DNA of 64,000 nt from Rhizobiaceae bacterium (GTDB lineage: Bacteria; Pseudomonadota; Alphaproteobacteria; Rhizobiales; Rhizobiaceae): assembly GCA_023953775.1 (NCBI GenBank), contig JAMLJD010000020.1, positions 1 to 64,000 on the forward strand, written 5' to 3'. The notes beneath the pieces were generated by a model, which searched no databases, was not told the DNA's origin, and saw only the letters and a list, made by a program, of their open reading frames with translations. The position numbers were made by a program, and so were the translations under genes. This document shows, piece after piece, positions 8,201 through 15,924 of the stretch (positions are counted from its first letter, which is position 1; each line of letters starts with the position of its first letter).

Positions 8201-9188
8201 GGCGGACCTGCGCCCCGTCGGCGTTGATGGAGAAGCGCGGCGCGGCGCCCAGTTCGACCACGGCTTGGCCGTCAGCGGTGTACGGGTCCTCCGCAAGCCC
8301 GGATTCGAAGCGGAATTCAGGCACCCACATACGCTGATGGTCGAGCGTGAACTTGCCCGACAGGCGGTACGGCGCCTTTCGTCCGCTGCGGCTGCGGTCG
8401 TCGGTGACACGGAATGTGGCCGCCTCGCCATCGCGCGGCTTGAGGTCGGAGGCAGGCCGCGCGCCAAGGCGGAAGCTCCCCTGATACTTCGCCGCGCCGT
8501 CGGCGATCGTCACGTCGCCATCGGTCTCGATGCTGACTGGATAAGGTTCCGGCTGGATGGTCGTCCTCACGCGCATCCGGCCGTCCGCGTTCCTCGTTCC
8601 GGTCGATACCGACATGGCCGTCAATACGCCGTCGAGACGCATCGATCCGTCGATCCGCCAGGGGCCGGCGAGCGAGCGCGCCGAAATATCCGCATTGAGC
8701 TCGCTCAGAACATGTTCGCGGCCGCTCGCCTGATGCCACACCGTGATCCGGCCTTCCGACACGGTGAGTTTCTCGAGCGTGATCTGGCTGGGATCGAACG
8801 GCGATGACGGGCGCATCGCCCAGTCGATCGTCCCGTCCTGGGAAATGCTGATGCGGCCTTCGGGGCGAACCAGCCGCATGTCGAAGATCAGCACCTCGCC
8901 GCGCATGAAGGGCGCCAGTTCGGCATCCATCGAGAATTCGTCGACGGTCATCGCCGGCACGCCCGGCTCGGCGCTGGCCACCGTGACGTTGGTGAAGGTC
9001 AGCGAAGGGAAAGGCAGCAGCCGCGCCCGTGCATCACCCTCGACCGTGACCGTGCGCCCGAGGATGCGGCTCGCCTCGCGCTCGAAATCGGCGCGGTAGG
9101 AGGTCCAGTCAACGAAATAGGGGCCGACCAGCGCCGCAGTCAGCGCCAGAACGATCAATCCGCCGATCGCAACAAACAGCCGGGCCAG
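5244..9188 (-). CDS. AsmA family protein with C-terminal coiled-coil tail
   Basis: A very large (about 1,314 aa) inner-membrane-anchored protein. It begins with a single hydrophobic helix (LFVAIGGLIVLALTAALVG), followed by the AsmA N-terminal pattern VDWTSYRADFEREASRILG and GRTVTVEGDARARLLPFPS. Long repetitive beta-rich stretches follow, as in AsmA-like chorein-fold proteins implicated in lipid transport between membranes. An AsmA C-terminal region lies around residues 950-1120, then about 110 residues rich in Glu/Arg/Ala that should form a long charged helix. Start: a CTG at 9188 sits behind a strong Shine-Dalgarno (GGAGGAA, complement of 9192-9198) and keeps the whole transmembrane helix. 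The nearest conventional in-frame start, TTG at 9158, would cut ten residues from that helix. I therefore favour CTG. Confidence 0.85.
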   Translation of the reverse strand: MARLFVAIGGLIVLALTAALVGPYFVDWTSYRADFEREASRILGRTVTVEGDARARLLPFPSLTFTNVTVASAEPGVPAMTVDEFSMDAELAPFMRGEVLIFDMRLVRPEGRISISQDGTIDWAMRPSSPFDPSQITLEKLTVSEGRITVWHQASGREHVLSELNADISARSLAGPWRIDGSMRLDGVLTAMSVSTGTRNADGRMRVRTTIQPEPYPVSIETDGDVTIADGAAKYQGSFRLGARPASDLKPRDGEAATFRVTDDRSRSGRKAPYRLSGKFTLDHQRMWVPEFRFESGLAEDPYTADGQAVVELGAAPRFSINADGAQVRLADAEDEGGKGALTFEERFAAFRDALLDVPRPSIPGRIDVKLPAIVAGDTTIRNIVLSAEPAAAGWQVGRLEATLPGRTTLEASGLVSIDQLDLGFKGDMLLAIGQPSGFAAWISRDVDEAIRRLPAAGFNAKVELTERRQSFTDLELALGDAVFRGNIDYNRPEDGRPSMLLDLSGGLLDVDGMAAFASLFVSDAGVNRLSDRDVDLRIKAGPVVVAGIAADKVDAALRLQQGDLQIDRLGIEGLEGARIAATGGLRGFPGAATGGVDASVVADDLAPLAGLLAERFPDNRLAREVAQRAASYPGLFDDTEIDLAIEASPGAEGAGRLAVTGAGRAGATDFSLTGSARNLAEMSAADIRLELKAENDEAAAIYALLGVPSIGLGLAGKAETAVVLSGDMKNGFAVEASIAGSDLTGRFDGTARMEDEGISASGKVALKADDIEPWLMTGTLALPGMGLGTPVDLAAEADYRDGLLILAGLSGTVAGGAVNGDVNVELADGLPHVTGELTLDSFDLAMPAAMLVGEDALEAGSSLWPDAPFRPDLAMPLTADIAVEADTLYLANATSFRNGRLSLRLDREELAVSDLKADFRGGELTGIVDIKNNAGTGLVSAQLRLKGAPAEAIFPETGLQGDVDLSAVISASGKSFDGLVAAFSGSGSASVDGLAILGINPDAFAALIAGADDVGRDIDAAATARFAPGIVRDGVLSTSHAETSFTIAGGIVRAPPVRIETGQSTVTGEMRADLNAGTIALDGEIVYEPGVEALVGSDAAVRFSLAGKPGEAMLELDTEPLAQFLTQRALELEQARVEAMQARLLERQRLRRETQYYVALAEQRDRAADLFRMQQDAEKARRAAEEEARRQTEIEARAKAREEARREAARLEAAREARRAERAAAREAERKAAEDAARQVEEERLRDRATASPAPLLPDAVESVPTKPPVEASPTAEQPRVDTGRGDRLPGVRDIFREENLSAERFGPTAPTR

Positions 9189-9266
9189 TGATTCCTCCGC
9201 CGCAAATCATGAAGCCTGAGGTCAGTCTATCCCCATCAGCTTGTCGATAAAGTGGCAAACGACAGG

Positions 9267-10682
9267 CTAGCCGGCGCGGCCGACGATCTTGCCCGGGTTG
9301 AGAATGCCGAGCGGGTCGAGCGCGGCCTTGATCGCCCGCATGTAATCGACCGCCGGTCCAAGCTCGTGCTCGAGGAAGCGCATCTTGCCCTGCCCGATCC
9401 CGTGCTCGCCGGTGCAGGTGCCCTCCATCGCGATCGCCCGCATGTTGAGCCTCGACACGAATTCCTCCGCCCGCGCGACCTCGGCCGGATCGTCCATGTC
9501 CATCAGCACCAGCACATGGAAATTGCCGTCGCCGACATGGCCGACGATCGGCGCCACCAGGCCCATGCTCTCGATATCGGCCTCGGTGGCGGCGATGCAC
9601 TCGGCAAGCCGCGAGATCGGAACGCAGACATCCGTCGAAAGGCCCTTCGCGCCGGGCCGCAGAGACAGACCCGCCCAGTAGGCGTCGTGCCTGGCCTTCC
9701 AGAGCTTCTGTCGCTCCTCCTCGACGCTGGTCCACAGGAACGGGCCGCCGCCGAGATCCTCCGCGATCTCGCCGAAGGTCTCCGCCTGCTCGCGCACCCC
9801 GGTCTCGGAGCCGTGAAACTCGAGAAACAGGCACGGGCTCTCGGGATAGTCGAGCCGCGAATAGCTGTTGAGCGACTTCATGCCCAGCGTGTTGATCAGC
9901 TCGATGCGCGCGACGGGCACGCCCATCTGGATCGTCGCGATCACCGCCTCGCAGGCCGCGTCGACGGTCGGGAACGGGCACACCCCGCCGGAGATCGCCT
10001 GCGGGATGCCGTGCAGCTTCAGGGTCAGCGAGGTGATGACGCCGAGCGTGCCTTCCGAGCCGACCAGAAGCCGGGTGAGATCGTAACCGGCCGAACTCTT
10101 CTTCGCCCGCTTGGCGGTGGTGATCTCGCGCCCGTCGGCCATCACCGCCGTCAGCCCGACGATGTTGTCGCGCATCGTGCCGTAGCGCACAGCGTTGGTG
10201 CCCGATGCGCGCGTCGCCGCCATGCCGCCGAGGCTCGCATTGGCGCCGGGATCGATCGGGAAGAACAGGCCCGTGTCGCGCAGATGGTCGTTGAGCTCCT
10301 GCCGCGTGACGCCGGGCTCGACGATGCAGTCGAGGTCCTCCGCATTGACCTGCAGGATGCGGTTCATCCGCGACAGGTCGATCGAGATGCCGCCGCCGGG
10401 TGCGTTCACATGGCCCTCGAGCGAGGTGCCGGTGCCGAACGGGATCACCGGGACCCGGTGCTCGGAACAGATCCTGACCGCGTCCTGGACGTCGGCCGCG
10501 CTTTCGGCGAACAGCACGCCGTCCGGCGCCTCGCTGGGAATGTAGGTGGTCGTGTGGGCATGCTGGTCGCGAATCGCCTGCCCGGTCTGGAACCGGTCCG
10601 CGTAGCGCTGCTTCAGGATGCCGAGCACGGTCGCGATGCCGTCCTCGTTGCGTTCGACCCGTTCGAGCTCGGCCAGCGCCAT
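9267..10682 (-). CDS. FAD-binding oxidase, GlcD/D-lactate dehydrogenase (cytochrome) type
   Basis: A 471-aa flavoprotein oxidising a 2-hydroxy acid, probably D-lactate or glycolate, with electron transfer to the respiratory chain. The PCMH-type FAD domain covers about residues 50-230, with PFGTGTSLEGHVNAPGGG at 81-98 and DPGANASLGGMAATRASGT. The FAD-oxidase C-terminal domain carries VGHVGDGNFHVLVL and CTGEHGIGQGKMRFLEHELG, and the protein ends with LGILNPGKIVG, typical of this family. The ATG at 10682 is preceded by GGGAGGAAAC, a strong ribosome site; the open frame above it is not coding. No glcE/glcF subunits are nearby, so it fits the single-subunit DLD type better than glycolate oxidase. 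It diverges from the thioesterase gene. Confidence 0.88.
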   Translation of the reverse strand: MALAELERVERNEDGIATVLGILKQRYADRFQTGQAIRDQHAHTTTYIPSEAPDGVLFAESAADVQDAVRICSEHRVPVIPFGTGTSLEGHVNAPGGGISIDLSRMNRILQVNAEDLDCIVEPGVTRQELNDHLRDTGLFFPIDPGANASLGGMAATRASGTNAVRYGTMRDNIVGLTAVMADGREITTAKRAKKSSAGYDLTRLLVGSEGTLGVITSLTLKLHGIPQAISGGVCPFPTVDAACEAVIATIQMGVPVARIELINTLGMKSLNSYSRLDYPESPCLFLEFHGSETGVREQAETFGEIAEDLGGGPFLWTSVEEERQKLWKARHDAYWAGLSLRPGAKGLSTDVCVPISRLAECIAATEADIESMGLVAPIVGHVGDGNFHVLVLMDMDDPAEVARAEEFVSRLNMRAIAMEGTCTGEHGIGQGKMRFLEHELGPAVDYMRAIKAALDPLGILNPGKIVGRAG

Positions 10683-10813
10683 CGTTTCCTCCCTGGATCG
10701 GCCGTTCACGGCCTTGTTTCCGGTACGCCTTTCCGGTTCAATCCCGGCGCGGCGGCCGCTTGGGCCCGCCGCTCGGCGCAACCGCAATTCAGCAATGGTA
10801 CAGGAAAATCCCG

Positions 10814-11299
10814 ATGTCGATAGCAGCCCCCTTCGTCTCGCGCGTCCTCGAGGTCGAAAAGGACTGGATCGACTACAACGGCCACATGAACATGGCCTAC
10901 TACAACGTTCTGTTCGACCGCTGCGCCGACGAGGCCTTCGAGATCATGGGCATGGGACCGGCCTATGCGTTGGAACGCAGGCTGACGGTCTACACCGCCG
11001 AGATCCACGTCTGCTACGTGCGCGAGCTGCATCTCGGCGACAAGGTCACGGCCACCTTCCACCTGATCGACCATGACGAAAAGCGGCTCCGCGTCTATCA
11101 GGAACTGCGCCATGTCGACGGCTGGCTCGCCGCGACGTCGGAAGTGCTGACGCTTCACATCGACATGTCCGGCCCGAAGGTCGCACCCTTCCCCGACGAC
11201 ATCCTCGCCAGGGTGGAGGCGATGCGCGCCGCCCATCGCGACCTTCCGATGCCCGAGCGCGCCGGCCGGTCGATCGGCATCGCCCGGAAAAGCGGGTGA
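10814..11299 (+). CDS. Hotdog-fold thioesterase
   Basis: A 161-aa cytoplasmic acyl-CoA thioesterase of the 4HBT/YbgC-like class. The active-site helix region WIDYNGHMNMAYYNVLFD (residues 18-35) has the usual Asn-Gly-His-Met-Asn arrangement with Asp20 available for catalysis. VYTAEIHVCYVRELHLGD and LRVYQELRHVDGWLAATSE are the central strands. The ATG at 10814 is used; the frame is open upstream without similarity. Its stop overlaps the GTG start of the ClC gene (GTGA), implying translational coupling. Similar thioesterases occur with carnitine catabolism genes elsewhere, but none are here, so the substrate is left open. Confidence 0.85.
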   Translation: MSIAAPFVSRVLEVEKDWIDYNGHMNMAYYNVLFDRCADEAFEIMGMGPAYALERRLTVYTAEIHVCYVRELHLGDKVTATFHLIDHDEKRLRVYQELRHVDGWLAATSEVLTLHIDMSGPKVAPFPDDILARVEAMRAAHRDLPMPERAGRSIGIARKSG

Positions 11300-12948
11300 G
11301 CGGCGGCCCGCGGACCATGCGCATGCCGTCATTCGTGCGCCGCATGCCGCAGGTTCTTGCGAGCTGGGTCGAGCCGAACATCCGTCAGTTCTTCTCCTCG
11401 CGACAGCCGCTGATCTGGCTGGTCGCACTGGGTCTCGGCTTCGCCGTGGCGGTGGCCGCGATCGCCTTCCGCGAACTGATCGGCATCGTCCAGATCGGCT
11501 GGCTCGGCACGCGCACCGAGAAGGTCCTGACGGCGGCCGGCAATATCGAATGGTACTGGCGCCTCGCCGGCCCCACGGTCGGCGGCGTCGTCGTCGGACT
11601 GCTGCTCTATCTGCTTACAGCGCGCCGCACCGGCGCGGTCGCCGACGTCATCGAGGCGCGCATCCTGTCGGGCAAGGAACTCACCCTGCGCGACGGCCTG
11701 CTGTCGGCCTTCGTCACCGCACTGTCGCTCGGATCGGGCGCCAGCGCGGGGCGCGAAGGCCCCGTCGTGCATCTGGGCGGGGTCATCGCCACCGCCATTG
11801 CCCGGCGCATGCTGCTGCCCGAATGGTGCCGGCGCACGCTTCTGGCCGCCGGCGTCGCGAGCGCGGTGTCGGCATCGTTCAACGCGCCGATCGCCGGCGT
11901 GCTGTTTGCCCATGAGGTCATCCTCGGCCATTACGCGACGCGATCGTTCGTGCCGATCGTGATCGCATCGGCCGCCGGCAGCGTGCTCTCCCGCATCTGG
12001 TTCGGCGAGGCTGCGGCGTTCCTCGTGCCGGCCTACCAGGTCACCTCCTACTGGGAGTTCCCGGCCTTCGCGCTGCTGGGCGTGACCGCCGCCATCGTCG
12101 CCGTGCTGTTCCAGTTCGCGCTGTTCTCGGCCGAATACACCGCCCGCAACATCGACATGCCGCTGTGGCTGCGTCCGGCCACCGGCGGGCTCGCGGTCGG
12201 CGTCATCGCGCTCGCTTTTCCGCATGTGCTGGGCGTCGGCTACGAGGTCACAGATATGGCGCTGTGGAACCGGCTTCCGCTCGCCATGATGCTGGCCCTG
12301 ATCGTGGTCAAGACCGTCGCCACCGCCATCACGCTCGCCGCGCGTTTCGGCGGCGGCATCTTCTCGCCGGCGCTCTATCTCGGCGCGCTGACTGGCGGCG
12401 CCTTCGGCATCATCGCCGCCGCTGCGTCGCCGGACATGGCGTCCAGCCAGGGGCTCTACGCGATCCTCGGCATGGGCGCGGTCGCCGGCGCCGTTCTCGG
12501 CGCGCCGATCTCGACCACGCTGATCGTGTTCGAACTCACCGGCGGCTATGCGCTCTCCGTCGCGCTGCTTCTGTCGGTGGCGGTGGCGCACGGCATCACC
12601 CAGGCGATTCACGGTCATTCGTGGTTCCACTGGCAGCTCGAAATGCGCGGCCTGTTCGTCCAGGAAGGTCCCCACCGGGCGGTGGGAACGATCACCAAGG
12701 TGATGGACTTCATGGACCCGCTTGCCGACGACGCGGCGCCGGAGACCATCGAGGCCGGCCAGCCGTCGCTCAGGCCGACCGATACGCTCGAGCAAGCGCT
12801 GAGAGCCTTCGACACCGGCGGCCACGAGAGGCTGCCGGTCGTCGATCCGCGCGACGGCACGACGGTCATCGCCTGGGCGAGCCAGGTCCGGGCGCTGCGC
12901 TACTTCAACAAGGCGCTCGTCGCGGCCAGCGAAGAAGAGCACAAATAG
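11296..12948 (+). CDS. ClC-type chloride channel/transporter
   Basis: A 550-aa polytopic inner-membrane protein of the ClC family. The glutamate-gate motif GREGPVVHLGG is at residues 152-162 (gating Glu154) and the GxFxP motif appears as GGGIFSPALYLG at 352-363. At the place where ClC proteins usually have GSGIP, this one has TGAVADVIEA, a variant I associate with a proteobacterial subfamily; anion selectivity may differ from nitrate/chloride standards. The C-terminal about 90 residues (450-540) look like a degenerate CBS region. The GTG start at 11296 overlaps the thioesterase stop; a later ATG (11317) is an alternative. It converges with the TMEM43 gene. Confidence 0.9.
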   Translation: MSGGPRTMRMPSFVRRMPQVLASWVEPNIRQFFSSRQPLIWLVALGLGFAVAVAAIAFRELIGIVQIGWLGTRTEKVLTAAGNIEWYWRLAGPTVGGVVVGLLLYLLTARRTGAVADVIEARILSGKELTLRDGLLSAFVTALSLGSGASAGREGPVVHLGGVIATAIARRMLLPEWCRRTLLAAGVASAVSASFNAPIAGVLFAHEVILGHYATRSFVPIVIASAAGSVLSRIWFGEAAAFLVPAYQVTSYWEFPAFALLGVTAAIVAVLFQFALFSAEYTARNIDMPLWLRPATGGLAVGVIALAFPHVLGVGYEVTDMALWNRLPLAMMLALIVVKTVATAITLAARFGGGIFSPALYLGALTGGAFGIIAAAASPDMASSQGLYAILGMGAVAGAVLGAPISTTLIVFELTGGYALSVALLLSVAVAHGITQAIHGHSWFHWQLEMRGLFVQEGPHRAVGTITKVMDFMDPLADDAAPETIEAGQPSLRPTDTLEQALRAFDTGGHERLPVVDPRDGTTVIAWASQVRALRYFNKALVAASEEEHK

Positions 12949-12954
12949 CCGGCG

Positions 12955-14148
12955 TCAGGCCGGCTCGGGATCGGCCGGCGGCGCTTCCGCCTGCCGCGAG
13001 CGGGCCATGCGCAGGGCCACGAAGGCAACCGCCGCGCCGACCACGATGATGCCGAGAGACAGGAGCGGCCGGAAGAAGAACCATGCGATGGCGATCGTGA
13101 CCGCACCGACCAGCACGGCGAGCGCGAAGGCCACGAGACCGGTCCCCATCCTGACGATGTTGCCGAGGAAGGGGATGACGCTGGCAAGCACCCCCAGCGG
13201 CGCCATGACCAGGCTGAACGCGATGAACAGTGCGACGAGCCCCACCAGGCGCAGTATCCATGTCAGCACCCGGTTGCCGGAGATCGCGTCGGCGAACATC
13301 ACGTCTGCCGCCACGGTACCCTCCGACACCATCAGGAGCTGGCGCCCTGCCTTGGTCTGGTAGGGCTCGAACCCGGATCCCCGCTGTTCGCCGACGATGC
13401 TGACGGGACCAAGCGGCACCAGGCTGTAGCCGATCCGATAGTCGCCGATACGCGGCGCGGTGTAGTCCCATCCGAGATAGATTCGCCCGTCGGCGACGGC
13501 GACGCGCCGTGTCCCGGCGTATGCATCGGTGATCGCCGGCGCCATGTCTGGCGTCAGTTCGACCGGCTTGTCGCCGCCGATCATGCCGATCACCCGCGGG
13601 CTCAGGTCGAACGCGCCCAGTTTCGCCGCCGGCACCTGATAGGTCTCGCTCTGTATCGACATCGGCGGGTTGGTATGACCCTCGGCCTGCTTGAAGCGGC
13701 TGGAATCGATAGGCCGCGACGACCAGTCGGTCGAGTAGGTGTAGGTCGTCACCGTTTCGGTGCCGCCGCCCAGCTTTTCCTTCGTTTCCGACTTCGACGT
13801 CTCTTTCCACTGATACATCTCGACCGTACGCTCAAGCCGCAGCCCGGTGGCGACGATGCCGAAATCGGCGTCGCTCGGCTTGCTGTCGGTCGTCGTCGAT
13901 CCGGTGACATGGATGAGCTTGCCTTCATTCGCGGCGTCGACGCGATCGGCTGCCACCGACATCACGATGCCGGCACCCTCCTCCAGAGACCGCGCCGTCG
14001 TCACGGCCCTGCCCTCATTCCAGAACAGGCCCACGACACCTGCGACGAGCAACAACAGCCCGAACAGGACGCCGACCACCGAGTTCTTGATCCGGGTGAA
14101 CCAGGACGTGGACGTGGTTTCCGTGATGGAAGAGTTTTGATAGCTCAT
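12955..14148 (-). CDS. TMEM43 family membrane protein
   Basis: A 397-aa inner-membrane protein. There is one hydrophobic helix near residues 24-43 (SVVGVLFGLLLLVAGVVGLF) directly followed by WNEGRAVTTARSLEEGAG, a hallmark of bacterial TMEM43 homologues. A long extracytoplasmic domain (about 50-285) follows, including VEMYQWKET and YTYSTDWSSRPIDSSRF. Three to four C-terminal helices then appear (VLTWILRLVGLVALFIAFSL and two or three more). The ATG at 14148 is chosen since it lies just before the first helix. Function in bacteria is unknown. It converges with the ClC gene (6 bp apart) and diverges from the kinase-like gene. Confidence 0.82.
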   Translation of the reverse strand: MSYQNSSITETTSTSWFTRIKNSVVGVLFGLLLLVAGVVGLFWNEGRAVTTARSLEEGAGIVMSVAADRVDAANEGKLIHVTGSTTTDSKPSDADFGIVATGLRLERTVEMYQWKETSKSETKEKLGGGTETVTTYTYSTDWSSRPIDSSRFKQAEGHTNPPMSIQSETYQVPAAKLGAFDLSPRVIGMIGGDKPVELTPDMAPAITDAYAGTRRVAVADGRIYLGWDYTAPRIGDYRIGYSLVPLGPVSIVGEQRGSGFEPYQTKAGRQLLMVSEGTVAADVMFADAISGNRVLTWILRLVGLVALFIAFSLVMAPLGVLASVIPFLGNIVRMGTGLVAFALAVLVGAVTIAIAWFFFRPLLSLGIIVVGAAVAFVALRMARSRQAEAPPADPEPA

Positions 14149-14294
14149 CGATTTCCCCGCTCTCCGACCCGTCAGATACGGGCCATTCCCAACTGTCCCC
14201 GACGTCAAGACTAACCTATCGGATCGAAAATCGGAATTGCGGGTTTGCGGCATCCGCCACGATGGACTATTGCCACCCCCCGAACGGGCCGAAC

Positions 14295-15347
14295 ATGACC
14301 ACCTTCCAGTCAGAAGCCGTATTGAAGCGGGATCTCTTCTCCGAGACGCACAAGGGCCATATGGCCGACGCACCGGAGACGCCGATCATCCGCCGCATCG
14401 TCACCGCGTCGCCGTGGTGGACGCGCCCGCTCGCGTGGCTGCTGGCAAAGCGCGAGATCGGTGCGCTGCGCGCCGTTTCGGGGATCGAGGGCACACCGCA
14501 ACTGGTGTCGGTCGATGCCGACGGGCTGTTCCGCCTCTGGTCGGAGGGCGAGCCGCTGCATATCGGCCGCCCGGCGACGCGCGAATGGTACCGAGACGCT
14601 TTCCGGATCCTGCGATGCCTGCGCCGAGCCGGCATCACGCACAACGATCTCGCCAAGCCGCAGAACTGGCTGATGACGCCCGACGGCCGCGCCGCGGTGA
14701 TCGACTTCCAGCTTGCCTCGCGCCATCGCCGCCGCGGAGCGCTCTACCGCGTGATGGCGTATGAGGATTTCCGCCATCTCCTGAAGCAGATGCGCGCTTT
14801 CGCACCCGAATTGATGACACCCACCGCGTGGCGGATACTGGGCAGGCGATCGTTGCCGAGCAGAATCTGGATGGCGACGGGCAAGAAGCTCTACAACGCG
14901 GTCACGCGCGGGATTTTCCATTGGTCGGACGGCGAAGGCACGCATGACCGCATCGAGCAGGAGGGCGCGGCCATAGAGAAGGCGCTGCGCGCCGTGCCGG
15001 GCGTCACCGACGTCTTCCTCGCGCATTTTCCCCTGCCCCGAAAGGGCTCCGGCATCTACGCCTTCGTGGAAACGGGCGCGTCCCGGCCCGACGCGAGGTC
15101 GCTCAGGGCCGATGCATCGGGCGCTGACCTGATCCAGCCCGTCGTCGCCCTGCCCCGCGACGGCGACGGTTCGCCCCGCGCCGATATCCTGCGCCGCATC
15201 GCGATGAACCAGATGACCGGCATCGAGGACCTCGCGGGCGATGACGAGCAACTCGCCGCGATCATCACGGCGATCGCTGCCGGTCGCATGAATTTCTCCG
15301 ACCGGCGCATCACGCGGCTGGAACAGGCCGGCGACCCGGGCGCATAA
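14295..15347 (+). CDS. Kinase-like protein fused to an ANL-type C-terminal domain
   Basis: A 350-aa protein. The N-terminal half is protein-kinase-like: a possible ATP lysine in EAVLKRDLFSETHKG, catalytic loop THNDLAKPQNWL (His116, Asp118, Lys121, Asn124) and a metal-binding VIDFQLA (Asp137) replacing DFG. No glycine-rich loop is obvious, so a RIO/lipopolysaccharide-kinase-like fold is likely. The C-terminal part (about 222-305) resembles the small domain of acyl-CoA synthetases: IEKALRAVPGVTDVFLAHFP, GSGIYAFVETGA and VVALPRDGDGSPRADILRR. The usual catalytic Lys of the SGKILRR motif is absent. ATG 14262 is an alternative start 11 codons upstream. Both domain assignments come from motif reading; the substrate is unknown. 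Confidence 0.72.
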   Translation: MTTFQSEAVLKRDLFSETHKGHMADAPETPIIRRIVTASPWWTRPLAWLLAKREIGALRAVSGIEGTPQLVSVDADGLFRLWSEGEPLHIGRPATREWYRDAFRILRCLRRAGITHNDLAKPQNWLMTPDGRAAVIDFQLASRHRRRGALYRVMAYEDFRHLLKQMRAFAPELMTPTAWRILGRRSLPSRIWMATGKKLYNAVTRGIFHWSDGEGTHDRIEQEGAAIEKALRAVPGVTDVFLAHFPLPRKGSGIYAFVETGASRPDARSLRADASGADLIQPVVALPRDGDGSPRADILRRIAMNQMTGIEDLAGDDEQLAAIITAIAAGRMNFSDRRITRLEQAGDPGA

Positions 15348-15353
15348 ACCGTC

Positions 15354-15878
15354 CTAGTCAGGCCTGGTGCGAAGCTCTCCTTCATAGTCGCGTTTTCCGA
15401 TCGGCACACCGCGCATGCGCAGGATGTCGTACGCGGTAACGGCATGAAAATGGAAGTTCGGCAGCGAGAACGAGAGGATAAAGGTCTCCGACGTGAAGCG
15501 GAGCTTTCGAGGGCCGATCTGAAGGTCCAGCTCCCTGCCCGCCCAGCCGTTGACGTCGTCGGGCCTATACGCCTCCAGCGCCGTTTGCGCCCTGCCCATC
15601 ATGGCCCGCAGGTCGGCGAAGGGAACCGGCCCGACCAGGGCAGGCGGCGCGAAGACGCCGGTTCTCGCGGCCTCAACGCCCCACACAGCATGGTGCCACG
15701 CGGCTTCGATCTGAAAGTGGAAGGGTGCCATGTCCTCGAACAGCCGGGCCTCCACGAAATCGTCCGGATCGGCACCGATATCCGCGCAGTGCCGCGCCGC
15801 ACGGTCGAGGAACCCGCCGACGGCCCTTACGGTCTGCAGGAAGGTGGGGACACTGAGGTCGTAGAATGTCGTCGCCAT
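15354..15878 (-). CDS. DUF1993 domain-containing protein
   Basis: A 174-aa cytoplasmic protein starting MATTFYDLSVPTFLQTVRAV, the characteristic beginning of DUF1993. Other conserved blocks are FEDMAPFHFQIEAAWHHAVWG and SFSLPNFHFHAVTAYDILRMRGVPIGK near the C-terminus. The fold is expected to be a DinB-like four-helix bundle; the histidines (FHFQ, HFHAVT) could bind metal. Function unknown. The stop is 6 bp from the convergent kinase-like gene; the glyoxalase-like gene lies 46 bp upstream on the same strand, suggesting a two-gene unit. Confidence 0.85.
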   Translation of the reverse strand: MATTFYDLSVPTFLQTVRAVGGFLDRAARHCADIGADPDDFVEARLFEDMAPFHFQIEAAWHHAVWGVEAARTGVFAPPALVGPVPFADLRAMMGRAQTALEAYRPDDVNGWAGRELDLQIGPRKLRFTSETFILSFSLPNFHFHAVTAYDILRMRGVPIGKRDYEGELRTRPD

Positions 15879-15924
15879 CCGTCTTTTCCGTCCATCCGGG
15901 CCGCCTCGCCCTCCCTCAACGCAG

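Noticed and set aside
6690-8807. A 705-codon plus-strand open frame
   Set aside because: Lies wholly opposite the AsmA gene and has the composition of an antisense shadow.
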